From: Caldilineaceae bacterium
GTDB taxonomy: Bacteria > Chloroflexota > Anaerolineae > Caldilineales > Caldilineaceae
Direction of reading: 5' to 3'
NCBI GenBank assembly: GCA_020846635.1
Contig: JADLDO010000015.1
Location: 1 to 64,000, forward strand
DNA: 64,000 nucleotides
A program made the translations under genes and the position numbers. Position 1 is the stretch's first letter; each line of letters starts with the position of its first letter. A model generated the notes under the pieces. The model saw only the letters and a program-made list of their open reading frames with translations. It was not told the origin of the DNA and ran no database searches. Positions 8,083 through 18,728 of the stretch are shown here, one piece after another.

Positions 8083-9540
8083 TTACCAGTCCAGCGCCAG
8101 CAGGCGCAGCAGTTCTTCGGGGGTGGTGGTGCCGCGTATGCGGATGCGCCGCATTTGGAAAAGGTCGTCGCTGTGGTGGGTTGCGCCTTGTTGGGTGGTA
8201 AAGCCCGCCCAATAGTTGGCGCTGCGGAAGATGTCAATGGTGTTTTGGTCATATTCGCCCGCGGGATAGGAGATGAAGCGCGGGCGCACCCCGATTTCTA
8301 CCTCAATGGCCTCATAGCTCCCCAACGCCTGCCAGATAAGATAATCCTGATCTTTGTTGGCGAGCGAGACATGGTTGCGTCCGTGGGCTTCGATGGACAT
8401 GCCACCTGCGTACATCTCGCGCACCATGTCCCATGTGAGATATTCGGGACGCTGGTCATGGATAAAGTCGGTGACGATGAAGAAGGTCGCCGTTAGGCCG
8501 CGGTCACGCAGCATCGGAAAGGCATTGGTGTAGTTGTCGCGATAGCCATCGTCAAAGGTCAACACCACAGGCTTTTCGGGCAGGGGAGTACCGTGGGTGA
8601 GATGGTCGAGCAGGGTATAGAGGCTGATGGTGGTATAGCCTGCCTGTTGGATGGCATCTAAATGCGCGGCAAACAGATCGGGCGACACCGAGAGATCTTT
8701 GCGATAGATATCGGCGTCGGCAGGGGGGATGCTCAGATAGTGGTACATAACGACAGGCACAAGCGCAGTCCGTACTGTGCCATCCGGGGTTGGATTGATG
8801 GCAGGGGTGGCAGCCAGCGCGGGGGCTGGAAGCGATTGCGCTTCAGCCGCAATCACCCCTTCTGCGGGCGTTTCTGCCGTCATTTGCTCATCGGGTGAGT
8901 TGGCCGCGGTTGCCGTTGCCACAATGCCTGCCAAGCCGCTGGGCGCAACGGGTTGATCCAACGCTTCGGTGATCGAGCGGGTCGGCGTGGGCGTGGGAAT
9001 GAGCAGGAACGGCGCTTCGGGTGTTGCACTGGGCTCCACCGTGGCTGTCGCTTCTGACTCTGCCGTTTGCGTTGTGGTGAGCGTGCCGGTAAGGGTCGCT
9101 GCCGGAGCAAGATGCGGCCCTACCTGTTCCGTTGGGAGTGGTACGACGTGTGTCGCTGCGGTTGTGTGCGTGAGTGCAACGGTCGGCGTGAGCAGCGGTG
9201 ACGCCACAACCTGCGTTGCAGTTGGAAAGGGTGTCCAGGTGGGCGTTGGGCGACGGGTAGAGGTCGGCGTGCTTGTCGCTCTCTTGGTGGCTGTGGCAGA
9301 AGCGATCGCGGCGCGGGTCGGGATGCGCGTGGAAAGTTGGGCCAGTTCAGATGGGGAGGGCGCTTGCGCTGCCGCCTCTCTGCTGGCGCGTGCTAAGAAA
9401 GCAGAGCCGGTGACCAATGCCAGCAGCAGCAAGGCAAGCGTGATCAGCCCAGGCCAGGTGCCCAAGATGGCGCGCGTGTGGTGGGTGATGCGCTCGGAGA
9501 GGTGCGAAAGTTGTTGCCGAAGGTCAGCGCGCCAAGACAT
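8083..9540 (-). CDS. Membrane-anchored polysaccharide deacetylase with TP-rich stalk
   Basis: A 485-residue envelope protein. One membrane segment (about residues 32-52) is followed by a roughly 200-residue Thr/Pro/Ala-rich low-complexity stalk (TPTPT runs), then a NodB-type deacetylase domain from about residue 262 to the end. Visible active-site motifs are TFDDGY (328-333, catalytic Asp and metal Asp) and His386/His390 in EAHGRNH. It should remove acetyl groups from a cell-surface or environmental polysaccharide outside the membrane. The stalk is the kind predicted to span a cell envelope layer. It ends at a palindrome shared with a convergent gene. The specific polymer is unknown. Confidence 0.88.
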   Translation of the reverse strand: MSWRADLRQQLSHLSERITHHTRAILGTWPGLITLALLLLALVTGSAFLARASREAAAQAPSPSELAQLSTRIPTRAAIASATATKRATSTPTSTRRPTPTWTPFPTATQVVASPLLTPTVALTHTTAATHVVPLPTEQVGPHLAPAATLTGTLTTTQTAESEATATVEPSATPEAPFLLIPTPTPTRSITEALDQPVAPSGLAGIVATATAANSPDEQMTAETPAEGVIAAEAQSLPAPALAATPAINPTPDGTVRTALVPVVMYHYLSIPPADADIYRKDLSVSPDLFAAHLDAIQQAGYTTISLYTLLDHLTHGTPLPEKPVVLTFDDGYRDNYTNAFPMLRDRGLTATFFIVTDFIHDQRPEYLTWDMVREMYAGGMSIEAHGRNHVSLANKDQDYLIWQALGSYEAIEVEIGVRPRFISYPAGEYDQNTIDIFRSANYWAGFTTQQGATHHSDDLFQMRRIRIRGTTTPEELLRLLALDW

Positions 9541-10025
9541 AGGGGGCCGATTCTACCATGTGGAAAACACCTGTGCAAGACTTTGTGCAGTGTGATATGC
9601 AATGAATGGTGAATGTGTAGAGCAATCAGCGATACAGAAAGATACAGATTTGCAACTGTATCGTACTTCTTGCGCCCATGCAGAAACATGACGTGTCACG
9701 AAATTGTACAAACGCCGTGGTTATTATCTGAGCAGGTTGACAAACCAGGGTGTCTCCCCTATACTAACGCTGCATTTGTGACGAAATCTTGTCTGAAGTG
9801 GTTCCCTGTCTCCGTGTAAATCATAGGGCATCTTCATGTGCCGCTCATCGTATAGATTGTAGCATAATCCCAGGCTATAGGTCATATGAGTGCTGGTTTG
9901 TTGCTTCGTCTCATTGGCTAGACTGATGGCTTGACCCTATAGGTTGACCTTATGATTTGCCCGTCTGATTTTTCCATGACCTACGCGCGTCCATGAACTG
10001 ACACCTTAACCGGATTCGAGGAGCA
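9541..10025. other. Gene-free stretch with CTATAGGT repeats
   Basis: No credible gene. It contains the divergent promoters of the deacetylase and RpiR genes. The string CTATAGGT occurs at 9875-9882 and again at 9937-9944, where it overlaps the 8-base palindrome CCTATAGG inside TTGACC...GGTTGACC. This could be an operator for the RpiR-type regulator immediately downstream; support is weak. Confidence 0.35.
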
Positions 10026-10889
10026 ATGTACAGGGAAAAAATCCGCGAATACTACGATCATCTGAGTCGAAGTTACCGCAAGGTTGCCGACTACATCATG
10101 AGCAATTATTACGAAGTATCCTTCATGACCGCGGCACAGTTGGCTTACGCAGTAGGGGTGGATACGACCACCGTGGTGCGCTTTTCACAGCGTTTGGGCT
10201 ATAACGGCTATCCTGAACTGCTCAACGATATTCGTGAGCAAGTAAAATCGGAGATCTACGCTGCGTATGAGCCTAAGGAACTGTTGGCTGAAGATCCGGC
10301 GGGTGCTTTCAAGGATCGGGCCGAGCAGGAACAGCACAATCTCAAGCAAATGTTGATCCACAATCCGCCCGACCATATCCGGCGGGTGGCGGAGATGTTT
10401 GCGGAGGCCAAGCATGTGGTCTTGGTGGCAGAGGGCTATGCCGGGGTTGTGGCGGCGATGATTGCCGAGCAACTGCGCCACCGGGGCATTTCGGCGGAGG
10501 CCACATCGAATGACCCGGTTTTGATGGCGGGGACGCTGATTAGCCTTGTCGACGGTACGTTGGTGGTTGGCATCAGCGCTACCGAATATGGGGATAATGT
10601 GGCGAAGGCATTGGCCTTTGCGCGCAGCAAGGGATGTGCCACGCTGGGCGTGGTCGGGTCGCTTGCCAGCCCGGTCAACCGGATGTCGGATGAGGTGATG
10701 TTTGCGCCTACGGATGTGGCGGGGCCTCTGCCCTCGATTGTGGGGTTGACCGCGGGGCTGTCGGCGCTGGTGCAGATTGCTGCCAAAGAAAGCAGCGCCT
10801 CGGTGGAGAAGCACCAGGAAGAATTCCAGCGCGCCTTTACCTTCTTAACGACTTCGGATGTTTCGGATCCGCCTGAAGACGAGGCTTAG
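10026..10889 (+). CDS. MurR/RpiR-family transcriptional regulator
   Basis: A 287-residue regulator: N-terminal helix-turn-helix of the RpiR type (about residues 1-75, with [27 protein letters not shown]) and a C-terminal SIS sugar-isomerase fold (about 115-250) that binds phosphosugars or related metabolites. Start ATG is preceded by cgaggagca, a good Shine-Dalgarno site. The gene converges with a membrane glycosyltransferase gene, and the two reading frames overlap by 4 bases at their stops. Target genes are not evident; the long upstream region has candidate repeats. Confidence 0.88.
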   Translation: MYREKIREYYDHLSRSYRKVADYIMSNYYEVSFMTAAQLAYAVGVDTTTVVRFSQRLGYNGYPELLNDIREQVKSEIYAAYEPKELLAEDPAGAFKDRAEQEQHNLKQMLIHNPPDHIRRVAEMFAEAKHVVLVAEGYAGVVAAMIAEQLRHRGISAEATSNDPVLMAGTLISLVDGTLVVGISATEYGDNVAKALAFARSKGCATLGVVGSLASPVNRMSDEVMFAPTDVAGPLPSIVGLTAGLSALVQIAAKESSASVEKHQEEFQRAFTFLTTSDVSDPPEDEA

Positions 10890-12373
10890 TTTTTCATGTC
10901 GCTCTGTTGCCCTGCGGCTTTAGCCCTGGGCGGCTGATCGAGACTGCTCAAGACGCCCAGCGCCAGGAAGGCAAGGATATAGCCGAGATAGTTCTCGTTG
11001 AGGAAGCGGCTGCCATAGAAGAAGGCTAGGAGAAAGAGGCCATAGTGCCAACAGGCCAGCGACAGATCGTTGCTCTGCCACTGTCGCCAAAGAAACCAGA
11101 TCAATAGGGGGAGCGCCAAGAGGGCTTCGAGGATGAGGAAAGGCCACTGGTCGAAGCGGTCCTGCACCCATCCCAGCGCCAGCACAAAGTTGCTGGCCCC
11201 CCAGCCCCAAATCTGATAGCCGGTTTCGCCCTGACCGTTGCTCCAGCGCCAGACGTCGTCATAAAAGGCGGCGGGGTCCCAGACGATATAGGGACCTACG
11301 ACCAGCAGAAAAGTAACCAACGCGGGCCAGCCGCGCACCCAGAGGGTGCGGCTGGCCCGTTGTAGTGCTGCCCAGGAAAGCGGGCCGCCTGTCTGGTCGG
11401 CAACGAGCAGCAGTGCATAGAAGGGGGCAAAGAACCAGGCGGTCGGTTTGCTGGCACAAGCAAGCCCATAGCAGATTGTGGAAAGCAAAAGCCACCTGTC
11501 ACCCTGTTTGATTTGTCGTTGTCGCCAGATCGTCCAGCCGACCAGGCTGAAAAGTAGCCAGCAGAAGACAAACGCATCATTTTGCCCAAAGATGATGTCT
11601 AGGTTCATGACGGGGTTGAGCGCGAGCAGCGCCACCAGCGCCAGCTTGGCGCGCGGCGTGGCGGCGAGACGGGGTGCAAGCGCCAGTGCCAACGCCATCA
11701 GCGCCAGGTAGAGCCATCGCTGATCATAATGGCCCAGCGCTTGGCCTATTAGGTAAAAGGGCGCGCTAAAGAGAAAGGTCCAGGGGAGATACGGGTAGTG
11801 ATAGAGCGCAGTGCGAAATTCACTAAAGCCCCATTCTGCCATAGGCGTTTCCAGATAATCTTCCACATAGGGGTTCTTGCCCGCCAGCAGAAATTCAATG
11901 GTCGCTTCGGTCTGGATGACGCCGCCATCGTGGGTGTAGGAGGCGGGGCCGCTTTGGGCGCGGAGCAGGATGAGCTTGGCTGTGGGCAGAAAGAGCGCCG
12001 TGAGCAAAATAAAGAGCAGTGCCGCCCACTTCAGCCGGTAACTCGCACGCGGCCACGGCAGCAGGTCGGCGACAAGGTAGCCGAGCAGACCTAACAAGGC
12101 CAATGCATTGAGAAGCAGGCCGATGGGATCGCCAGGGTTGGGGCCAATTTCGCCCATTGCTGCAAGGCCCGCCGGAGAGAGCAGCCCGCCCAACCAGGGG
12201 TGGCGTATTACGTCTGCCACGCGCGTGGGCAGCGCCGCGCTTTGTGCAAAGCCGCTGATCTGGAGTGCTGCCACGGTGAGCAGCGCCACCAACAGCGCAT
12301 CCCAGCCTGGGCGCGCTGGGCTGTTGGCTGGTGTGCTAGGGCGTGGTGTGGGGGGAGTGGACAGGTCGGGCAT
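10886..12373 (-). CDS. Polytopic membrane glycosyltransferase-like protein (GT-C type)
   Basis: A 495-residue protein with about ten hydrophobic helices. It resembles GT-C fold glycosyltransferases of the GT87/DUF2029 type that use polyprenyl-phosphate sugars: an early loop with acidic and aromatic residues ([20 protein letters not shown]), the [18 protein letters not shown] segment, and a conserved [15 protein letters not shown]. It would add sugars to a lipid or surface polymer on the outer face of the membrane. I chose ATG 12373; a further in-frame ATG at 12427 would overlap the upstream gene. It lies 22 bases after the PQQ-repeat protein gene and probably forms an operon with it. Confidence 0.7.
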   Translation of the reverse strand: MPDLSTPPTPRPSTPANSPARPGWDALLVALLTVAALQISGFAQSAALPTRVADVIRHPWLGGLLSPAGLAAMGEIGPNPGDPIGLLLNALALLGLLGYLVADLLPWPRASYRLKWAALLFILLTALFLPTAKLILLRAQSGPASYTHDGGVIQTEATIEFLLAGKNPYVEDYLETPMAEWGFSEFRTALYHYPYLPWTFLFSAPFYLIGQALGHYDQRWLYLALMALALALAPRLAATPRAKLALVALLALNPVMNLDIIFGQNDAFVFCWLLFSLVGWTIWRQRQIKQGDRWLLLSTICYGLACASKPTAWFFAPFYALLLVADQTGGPLSWAALQRASRTLWVRGWPALVTFLLVVGPYIVWDPAAFYDDVWRWSNGQGETGYQIWGWGASNFVLALGWVQDRFDQWPFLILEALLALPLLIWFLWRQWQSNDLSLACWHYGLFLLAFFYGSRFLNENYLGYILAFLALGVLSSLDQPPRAKAAGQQSDMKN

Positions 12374-12395
12374 AGATAGCTTTTCTTTGCGTTGG

Positions 12396-14558
12396 CTATT
12401 CGCTTGCGATTGCGTAGAGGCGGCCATCTACACCGGGCACAAAGATATTGGGGCCGGAAACTGCCGCAGAGCCGCCCGCCTGTGCGGGGATATTTTGGCC
12501 GGAGAGCGTTGAACCGCTTTGGGCATCGAGCATCTCAACACGACCCGACTCGGTGACGACCAGGATGCGGCTGGCGTCGATAAGTGGCCCGCCCAGCACT
12601 ATCCCATTCACCGCCGCGCGCCACAGGTCGCCTCGATTTTGACGCGAGATCGCTTTGACATAACCATTGCCCGCCACCAACAGGATACTCTCATTGAGGG
12701 CTAGGCTCGTCGCCCGTTCCGATTCGTTGATGTCTCGGTTCCAGAGTTCTATGCCTGTGTTGGCATCCAGCGCATAGAGGCGGTTGTTGCCGGCGACGAC
12801 ATACAATTCGGCCAAACTGCTTGGCCCTGGTGAGGCATAGACGGGGCCGGCAATCACGTCTTCAAAGTTCGTCTGCTCCCATACCTCTTCGCCATTGATC
12901 ACATCCAATGCGGTGACATGCCGATCGGCGGCATAGACCAGTTGATCGCCAATAACCGGATAGCGCAACCCTGGGCCGTTGGTTGCGAAACGCCAGCGTA
13001 CGGCCCCGTTGTCGCGATGCAGGGCCAGCAGGATATGGTCTGCGTCCTCGCCCGCTGCAATAAAAAGGGTGTCACTAAAGATATTGAAGCTGGTAAGTGG
13101 GGGCTGCTCCAGGGTAATACTCCAACTTCTGGTCGCGCCATTACCATGATCCTCAAGGGCCGAGACTGTACGATTTTGGTCGACCACAAAGATTTCGCCT
13201 TGATAGGTCATGGGCGCGAGGCTGACAATTTGGCCGAGGTGAAAGCGCCAAAGTTGATGTCCGTCATCCCGGTGGAAGCTGTAAAGTTCGTTGTCGGCGC
13301 TGGCGACCAGCACGCTCGCCCCCATGACCGCTACGGGCGAGCGCAGGCTTTGCCCTGCTTCGGCACGCCACTTGATGTTGAGATTGGGAGCAGGCAGTTG
13401 ATCCACGCGCCCCTGACCCTGCCGGTTATAGCGATAGAGCGGGTAATCGTCGGGCCCAGGGGGGACAGGTGGCGGCAAAGCAGGCAAGTAGGCAGGTGGC
13501 GGCTGGATGGGCAGCCAGCGCACATCATTAGGATTTGTGCCTTCGGGCGCGCCGGTCGGCGTGGGGTTGCCATTAGGGCGCGCATAGGCTTGGCGTACCC
13601 AATAGGGCGTTTGGTTAGCCAGGCAGCAGACATAAATCCATTCACCGCTGGGATTACGGCCAATGATGGTGACGGGGGCGTTTTGCCCCAACTGCTCTGT
13701 GGTGGCAGTGTAGACGTTGCTAGGCCCCAGTCGAAGCGATGTGCCATCGTCGCGAATGTAGCCTTGCAGCCGCTCGACCACAAAGGGCTGGCTGGGTGTG
13801 GTCGGGGTAGGCGATGGCGGTACGATGGTCTCGGTGGGGGTTGGGCTTGCCGGTTCCACGGTCAGGGTCGGCGTTTCCGTCGGTATTTCTGTGGGTATCT
13901 CGGTCGGCGTCTCAGTTGGGGCCGGTTCTGTCGCCAGAGGTGGTTGTTCGGCAACCTGGGCGGACGTTGGCGTACTCACAGGGGAGTTGTCACCCACCAT
14001 CGGCAGCACAACCACGTTGGGCGTGGGCGTCTCCGGTGGGGAAAGTTCCCCGAGCGCAAAAGCTGTGGCCGCGGCCTCCGCGGTTGCTTCCTCTGCTGAA
14101 GGGGTCGGCGTGAAGGGTGAATTGACGCCGGGAAGCCGTACGGTAACAGGTGTGGCGGTTGCGTCGGGTGTGCTGTCGGGCAGAGATGGTGGAGGTGGCT
14201 CCGTATCCAGGGGCGTAGGCGTGATTGTGCCGAGCAGCGCCATTTGATAGGCCTGCTGCGTCAGAAAGTCCTCCGCAACGCGCGTCGCCAGATAATCGGG
14301 CGTCGCGGTGCGCGCTGCCCCACGCGTCGGCGTTGGGGTCGGCGTTGGGCCGAACGCCAGGCGCGCCTGTACAACCCATAACATTCCCCCCAGTCCCAAC
14401 AGCATAAAGGCCGCGACCAAGAGGCTGATGGTGATGATCTCGGCGCTGCGGTCACGCGGTGGATAGGGGTAGGGATCGGATGGGTGAGAATAGGGCGAAC
14501 GGCTGCCCTGCGGTTTGAGCGTTGGTGATGGCGAACGACGCCCTACGCGCTTCGTCAT
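12396..14558 (-). CDS. Membrane-anchored PQQ-like beta-propeller protein with TP-rich stalk
   Basis: A 720-residue envelope protein: short basic N-terminus, one membrane segment (about residues 38-60), a long Thr/Pro/Glu-rich stalk with TPTPT runs, an SH3-like segment ([20 protein letters not shown]), and a C-terminal beta-propeller of PQQ type. The propeller repeats are visible as [47 protein letters not shown] and VEMLDAQSG. There are no catalytic quinoprotein residues that I can identify, so a scaffold or BamB-like role outside the membrane is likely. ATG 14558 was chosen because upstream residues lack homology to an export signal. It precedes the membrane glycosyltransferase gene. Confidence 0.8.
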   Translation of the reverse strand: MTKRVGRRSPSPTLKPQGSRSPYSHPSDPYPYPPRDRSAEIITISLLVAAFMLLGLGGMLWVVQARLAFGPTPTPTPTRGAARTATPDYLATRVAEDFLTQQAYQMALLGTITPTPLDTEPPPPSLPDSTPDATATPVTVRLPGVNSPFTPTPSAEEATAEAAATAFALGELSPPETPTPNVVVLPMVGDNSPVSTPTSAQVAEQPPLATEPAPTETPTEIPTEIPTETPTLTVEPASPTPTETIVPPSPTPTTPSQPFVVERLQGYIRDDGTSLRLGPSNVYTATTEQLGQNAPVTIIGRNPSGEWIYVCCLANQTPYWVRQAYARPNGNPTPTGAPEGTNPNDVRWLPIQPPPAYLPALPPPVPPGPDDYPLYRYNRQGQGRVDQLPAPNLNIKWRAEAGQSLRSPVAVMGASVLVASADNELYSFHRDDGHQLWRFHLGQIVSLAPMTYQGEIFVVDQNRTVSALEDHGNGATRSWSITLEQPPLTSFNIFSDTLFIAAGEDADHILLALHRDNGAVRWRFATNGPGLRYPVIGDQLVYAADRHVTALDVINGEEVWEQTNFEDVIAGPVYASPGPSSLAELYVVAGNNRLYALDANTGIELWNRDINESERATSLALNESILLVAGNGYVKAISRQNRGDLWRAAVNGIVLGGPLIDASRILVVTESGRVEMLDAQSGSTLSGQNIPAQAGGSAAVSGPNIFVPGVDGRLYAIASE

Positions 14559-14645
14559 AGGAGCATTGTAGCATAAGCCCACTGCATCGAACTGTTCTCG
14601 ACTTGCCCATCGAGCAATCAAGGGACAGAGCAGGGTAAGAAACGC

Positions 14646-14673
14646 TTGCATTTTGGCAGGTGGGGCTTATAAT
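14646..14673 (+). promoter_or_regulatory. Candidate sigma-70 promoter for Crp/Fnr gene
   Basis: TTGCAT at 14646-14651 and TATAAT at 14668-14673 with a 16-base spacer. Transcription from here gives a leader of about 220 bases that contains the 10-base direct repeats. Confidence 0.5.
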
Positions 14674-14744
14674 GACGGCAACTGCACAGCGTTCCTGCTG
14701 CGCTTCAAAACTAGCCACGAATGAATGTTCTCGTACTCTACCAT

Positions 14745-14784
14745 CCACGTATCACCACGTATCACCACGTATCACCACGTATCA
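14745..14784. repeat. Four tandem 10-bp repeats (CCACGTATCA)
   Basis: Four exact, contiguous copies of CCACGTATCA. The period equals about one DNA helical turn, so bound proteins would sit on the same face. The array is in the leader of the Crp/Fnr gene. The 11-mer CCACGTATCAC also makes the outer arms of the palindrome after gyrB. Confidence 0.9.
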
Positions 14785-14901
14785 CAAGGTAAGCACCCCA
14801 TCTGTATCATTACCTATTGCTATACATTTGGTTCGCCTGTTAAATTTGATTGCTATAGTTTGTTGGGCTAGCAATGGGCCATATTGGTCTAGGAGCAAAT
14901 C

Positions 14902-15609
14902 TTGAACACAAAGAGTGATGATCGCCTATCAGTGGCACAGCCTGCCGAAAAATTACGTTATTTATCTGAGCTGACCGTCTTTCAAGACCTCTCGCCGCGC
15001 GAGATGCAAGAACTCAACCGCATCATCACCATGAGTCACGTCCCTAAGGGACGAGTTTTCTACCGGCCTGAAGAACCGGGTGAGGTTCTTTTTATTCTGA
15101 AAGAGGGCCGGGTGCAGTTGTATCGTATTAGCCCCGAAGGTAAAAAATTAGTAATTACCACCCTGGGACCCCATACACTTTTTGGTGAGATGGCTCTCTT
15201 GGGGACAAAAATGCACAATACTTTCGCCGAGGCCATTGAAGATTGTTTGATCTGTATTATGAGCCGAGCTGATTTGGAACGGTTGATTCTCAATAAACCG
15301 CAGGTGGCGCTGCGTATTTTGGAGGTCACGGGCAAGCGGCTGCGCGAGGCTGAGGAGCGGCTGGAGAACATGGCCTTTAAGGGCATCCCGGCGCGCTTGG
15401 CAAGCCTCTTATTGCGCTTAGAGGAAGAACAGGGCAATGACGAGATTTCCGGCCTAACGCATCAAGACCTGGCAGAGAGCGTGGGCACTTATCGCGAGAC
15501 AGCGACCCAAGTGCTCAATGATCTGAAGTCTCAAGGACTGATTGAGATCGGGCGTAAGCGCATTAAGATATTAGACCCGGCAAGGCTGGCAGAGATTGCC
15601 GAAAGTTAA
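14902..15609 (+). CDS. Crp/Fnr-family transcriptional regulator
   Basis: A 235-residue regulator: cyclic-nucleotide-binding beta-roll (about residues 25-140, with [20 protein letters not shown] and LFGEMALLG), a long dimer helix, and a C-terminal winged helix with [21 protein letters not shown] as recognition region. It lacks the N-terminal Cys cluster of FNR, so direct oxygen sensing by an iron-sulfur cluster is unlikely. The start is TTG with AGGAG six bases upstream; no ATG nearby fits. A perfect TTGAC-N4-GTCAA palindrome lies 36 bases after its stop, over the promoter of the ferredoxin gene, and may be its target. Confidence 0.9.
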   Translation: MNTKSDDRLSVAQPAEKLRYLSELTVFQDLSPREMQELNRIITMSHVPKGRVFYRPEEPGEVLFILKEGRVQLYRISPEGKKLVITTLGPHTLFGEMALLGTKMHNTFAEAIEDCLICIMSRADLERLILNKPQVALRILEVTGKRLREAEERLENMAFKGIPARLASLLLRLEEEQGNDEISGLTHQDLAESVGTYRETATQVLNDLKSQGLIEIGRKRIKILDPARLAEIAES

Positions 15610-15644
15610 GCGTGTTGAAGAGCTATCCTTTTTCGTCCGGGCAG

Positions 15645-15673
15645 TTGACAATTGTCAAAATGGTGGTTACAAT
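15645..15673 (+). promoter_or_regulatory. Consensus promoter of ferredoxin gene with overlapping Fnr-like palindrome
   Basis: TTGACA (15645-15650), a 17-base spacer and TACAAT (15668-15673). The -35 box is the left half of the 14-base perfect palindrome TTGACAATTGTCAA (15645-15658), which has the form TTGAC-N4-GTCAA, close to the Fnr-type consensus TTGAT-N4-ATCAA. Occupancy over the -35 box would be expected to repress. Confidence 0.7.
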
Positions 15674-15889
15674 CGAGCAGATGTGACTTTGTGCAAACTT
15701 GAACAGACCAACGCTGCGTCGCGTTGAGTCTAGAGTGGAGTCTAGACCAGGCTCTCAACCGACCGTAGTCAACGCAAAGGCACGCATCTAAATCGAACGT
15801 GGCTCTCTTGATCTGTCAATACCAGAGAGTTCATGATTTGTAACTAATCATCGTGGTTTGGCAACCATCTGCAAGAGGAGGTCCCTTCA

Positions 15890-16165
15890 ATGACGCATGT
15901 TATTTTCGATCTGTGCATTCGTGATGGCGCATGCGTAGAGGTCTGTCCCGTCGAGTGTATTATTCCAGGTATGCCAGAGGACGAATGGCCGTGGTACTAT
16001 ATCGATCCCGATACCTGCATCGACTGTGGCGCATGTGTGCCCGAATGTCCAGTTGAGGCAATTTTGCCGGAAGAGGACTTGCCGGAAGAGCAAGCGTATA
16101 CTACAGAGTTGAACGCTCTATTCTTTACGGAAGGCCCTGGCTACTCGGCGCTCGAACAGATTTAA
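15890..16165 (+). CDS. Seven-/eight-iron ferredoxin (FdxA-like)
   Basis: A 91-residue soluble electron carrier. The first cluster region is CIRDGACVEVCPVEC (Cys9, Cys15, Cys19, Cys23), spaced as in 7Fe ferredoxins, and the second is CIDCGACVPECPVEA, a standard [4Fe-4S] ligand set. The acidic segment after the second cluster (EEDLPEEQ) is also typical. A strong AGGAGG lies 8 bases before the ATG, and a consensus promoter lies 220 bases upstream. It follows the Crp/Fnr gene and is ended by a hairpin with a T-tract. Partner enzymes are not adjacent. Confidence 0.92.
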   Translation: MTHVIFDLCIRDGACVEVCPVECIIPGMPEDEWPWYYIDPDTCIDCGACVPECPVEAILPEEDLPEEQAYTTELNALFFTEGPGYSALEQI

Positions 16166-16190
16166 TCCAGCGCTTTGTTGTATAAAGAAA

Positions 16191-16217
16191 ACCTCTGCTG
16201 CGGCAGGGGTTTTTTTG
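16191..16217 (+). terminator. Intrinsic terminator of ferredoxin gene
   Basis: Stem ACCTCTGC/GCAGGGGT (one G-U pair) with a TGCG loop, followed by seven T residues. Confidence 0.85.
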
Positions 16218-16315
16218 TTGTGGCGCTCTCTCTGCTACTATCTTACTAGAACCTATTCATCACCGCTTATTTGATTGCCGCATGGCGCTTTGCCCGATGC
16301 GGTAGAGGAGGATTT

Positions 16316-17050
16316 ATGGCAGAAGAGACTCCATTGCCAGGACCCGATTGGGAAAATGTCAAACGGGTTTTGGTGATTATGGCCCATCCAGATGATCCGG
16401 ATTTCACCTGTGCCGGCACTGTGATCCAGATGGCACGCCAGGGCATCGAAGTGACCTATATGATTTTGACCAACGGCGACAAGGGCAACCATAACCCAGA
16501 GATCACGCGCAACCAGTTGATTGCCATGCGTAAGATCGAACAGCGCGCCGCTGCCGAAATGTCCGGCGTGAAGGATGTATTGTTTATGGGCGTGGAAGAT
16601 GGCTTCCTGCGTTCCACGCGTGCGATCCGCAAGCGGGTGACGCGTGAGATCCGGCGCATCCGCCCGGAGATCATCATCTGTCCCCACCCGGATCGCTATC
16701 TGGTGGGTAACAGCTATATCAACCATCCTGACCACCGCAATGCAGGTTTGGTGGCGCTGGATTCAATTTTCCCTGCCGCCGATAACCCCATGTTCTATCC
16801 CGACATGGCGGACGAGGGCTATTTGCCCCACAAGATCAGCCAACTCTATGTCACGGGTGATCCCGAACCGAGTATTCATATCGACATCAGCAATGAGATT
16901 GACCTGAAGATCCAATCGATCCTCTGCCACAAGTCGCAGATTTCCATGCCCGACGAAGCGTTGGAGAAATGGAAAGAACGCTGGGGCGAGAAGCAGGAGG
17001 ATGGCAGCCTGCGCTTTTTTGAACGCTATCGTGTGCTGAAATTTACATAA
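16316..17050 (+). CDS. PIG-L family deacetylase (LmbE-like)
   Basis: A 244-residue zinc-dependent deacetylase. The metal-binding AHPDD motif is at residues 23-27 and the later HPDHRN supplies the third ligand; the CPHPDRY segment lies between. Family members remove acetyl groups from N-acetylglucosamine-linked compounds, including mycothiol and bacillithiol precursors and lincomycin-type substrates, or small sugars and chitooligosaccharides. The ATG at 16316 has agaggagga 5-6 bases upstream. The gene is alone and ends at a bidirectional terminator shared with ABC importer A. Substrate undetermined. Confidence 0.88.
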   Translation: MAEETPLPGPDWENVKRVLVIMAHPDDPDFTCAGTVIQMARQGIEVTYMILTNGDKGNHNPEITRNQLIAMRKIEQRAAAEMSGVKDVLFMGVEDGFLRSTRAIRKRVTREIRRIRPEIIICPHPDRYLVGNSYINHPDHRNAGLVALDSIFPAADNPMFYPDMADEGYLPHKISQLYVTGDPEPSIHIDISNEIDLKIQSILCHKSQISMPDEALEKWKERWGEKQEDGSLRFFERYRVLKFT

Positions 17051-17080
17051 GGATGTGATAGGGTGACTGCCACCTGAAAC

Positions 17081-17122
17081 AAAAAAACGGCCCGGAGCAA
17101 ACTCACTCCGGGCCGTTTTTTT
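17081..17122. terminator. Bidirectional intrinsic terminator
   Basis: Perfect 17-base arms (A7-CGGCCCGGAG and complement) with an 8-base loop. There are T-tracts on both strands, so it serves the PIG-L gene (+) and the binding-protein gene (-). Confidence 0.93.
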
Positions 17123-17151
17123 TATACGTTAGCGATTGAATAGAAGGGGAT

Positions 17152-18606
17152 CTATTGGACCTCTGCCATCAATTCTTCTTGTACCTGGTTGCCAAATTCA
17201 TTGGCGGCGTCCAAAGTGGCTTGGATGTCACCACCCTGGATGATGGCATTGAAGTCCTGCTCCAGGCGATCGCGTACTTGCTCGTAGGAGATCAACTGTG
17301 GCTCATAGGTCCCATAGGGCAGGAGTTCTAGCGCCTGGGCCCACTGTGTACCACCTACGGCGGTGGCGACATAGTCGTCTACAGGGGTGCTGGCGCGGGT
17401 TGGGAAGTAGCCACTGGCTGCGACCCACTGTGCTTGGATGTCTGGGGAGGTGAACCACTTGACGAAGATCCAAGCGGCCAACTCTTGTTCCGGCGTGGTG
17501 ACAGGAATCATCACATCACCACCGTAGATGTTTTGCACAGGATCGGGTGTGGTATGCGGGATCGCGGTGACACCCCAAACGTCTGCGTCACGACCGGCCT
17601 CTTTGGCGACGGTGTCAATGGCCTCTTGATAGAAGGGAATGCCAGAGCTGGAACCCTGTGTAAAGACAGCGTTGCGCGCGGCAAGTTCAGTCTCAGGATA
17701 GCCTTCGGTGAAGAAGTAGGCGCACCCATCGTTGTACAATTCCTGCAAGAAGGTCAGTGCCTCAACCGTGGCAGGGCCGTTCAAAACATAGCCGGTGCCT
17801 TCCTCGTTGAGGATGTCGCCCCCAAATGCATAGGTCCATGCAGCCGTTGCCGAGGCATCGGCGCGCAGGATATAGCCGCCGGTTCCGTCACCCTTCGCTT
17901 CCGCGGCTGCACAGGCCATTTCGCGTAATTCTTCGGGTGTGGTGGGCGGGGCATCATAGCCAAGCTCTTCCAGCAATGTCTGGTTGTAGTAGAGCATTTC
18001 TTCCGAGCGGTTGGGGGGGAAGCCCAGGCGCTCGTTGTTGAAGGCAGGATGGAGACCCTGCTCCCAGAAGACCGGATAGAAGTCGGCAATCTCTTCTTCG
18101 GTCAGCCCCCAGGTTGGGTCGTTGACGAAGATATTGAAGTCGACCAATGCGCCATTGAGTTGGTAGAAGGCCTGGTCATTCTGATAGCCCACAATCAAAG
18201 CGGCAGGAACTTCACCGGCAGCAATACCCGCATTGACCTTGTCACGGATGTCGCCGTAGCCACCCTGATTTTGTGCGTCAACGGTGATGCCACACTCGTT
18301 GTCACTGTTGAATTGATCAATGATCGCCCCCAGCCGTTCTGCGCGCGAGCCGGAGTGGTTGTGCCACCACACAACGGTCTGCCCGCTTGGATCGACCCCA
18401 GCCAATTCGCCATCCGTGGCGGGTGTACAAGCGCCTTCGGTCACTGCTGCTTCCTCGGCTGGAGCCTCGGTAGCTTCGGCGGCAGGTGCTTCAGCGGTAG
18501 GTGCTTCCGCAGGGGCTCCAGGGGCAGGGGCGGCTGCTGGACACGCTGCCAACATCAGGGCTGCGGTCAATAGCATAGCCAGCAGCCAAATCTGCTTGCG
18601 TAGCAT
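17152..18606 (-). CDS. ABC importer A: carbohydrate-binding lipoprotein (UgpB/MalE family)
   Basis: A 484-residue extracellular solute-binding protein, family 1. The signal peptide has a lipobox ending LAAC with Cys22 as the lipidated residue. An Ala/Glu/Pro-rich linker follows (to about residue 60), then the bilobed sugar-binding fold ([57 protein letters not shown]). It captures a sugar or glycerol-phosphate-like compound and delivers it to the permeases encoded upstream on the same strand. A hairpin of the dispersed family lies between permease and binding protein genes. No ATPase is in this operon. Confidence 0.92.
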   Translation of the reverse strand: MLRKQIWLLAMLLTAALMLAACPAAAPAPGAPAEAPTAEAPAAEATEAPAEEAAVTEGACTPATDGELAGVDPSGQTVVWWHNHSGSRAERLGAIIDQFNSDNECGITVDAQNQGGYGDIRDKVNAGIAAGEVPAALIVGYQNDQAFYQLNGALVDFNIFVNDPTWGLTEEEIADFYPVFWEQGLHPAFNNERLGFPPNRSEEMLYYNQTLLEELGYDAPPTTPEELREMACAAAEAKGDGTGGYILRADASATAAWTYAFGGDILNEEGTGYVLNGPATVEALTFLQELYNDGCAYFFTEGYPETELAARNAVFTQGSSSGIPFYQEAIDTVAKEAGRDADVWGVTAIPHTTPDPVQNIYGGDVMIPVTTPEQELAAWIFVKWFTSPDIQAQWVAASGYFPTRASTPVDDYVATAVGGTQWAQALELLPYGTYEPQLISYEQVRDRLEQDFNAIIQGGDIQATLDAANEFGNQVQEELMAEVQ

Positions 18607-18728
18607 ATGAATAGTTCTCCTTCTTTGACTAGTTGAACGGTACAGTATTTGTTGGGTGCTGCTATAGAGTGCAAACAGGACAATTGAGCGTCCTGGTTTT
18701 GCCGTGTACCTGTGTATTGCCTTGCTTT

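Larger units (their letters stand above)
14559..14901. other. Gene-free divergent region before the Crp/Fnr gene
   Basis: No gene seen. It holds a plausible plus-strand promoter (14646-14673), four 10-base repeats (14745-14784) and an A/T-rich stretch (14800-14870) with further possible -10 elements such as TATAGT. Confidence 0.6.

Noticed and set aside
14745..14784. Possible CRISPR array
   Set aside because: Repeats are contiguous 10-mers without spacers and no cas gene is present.
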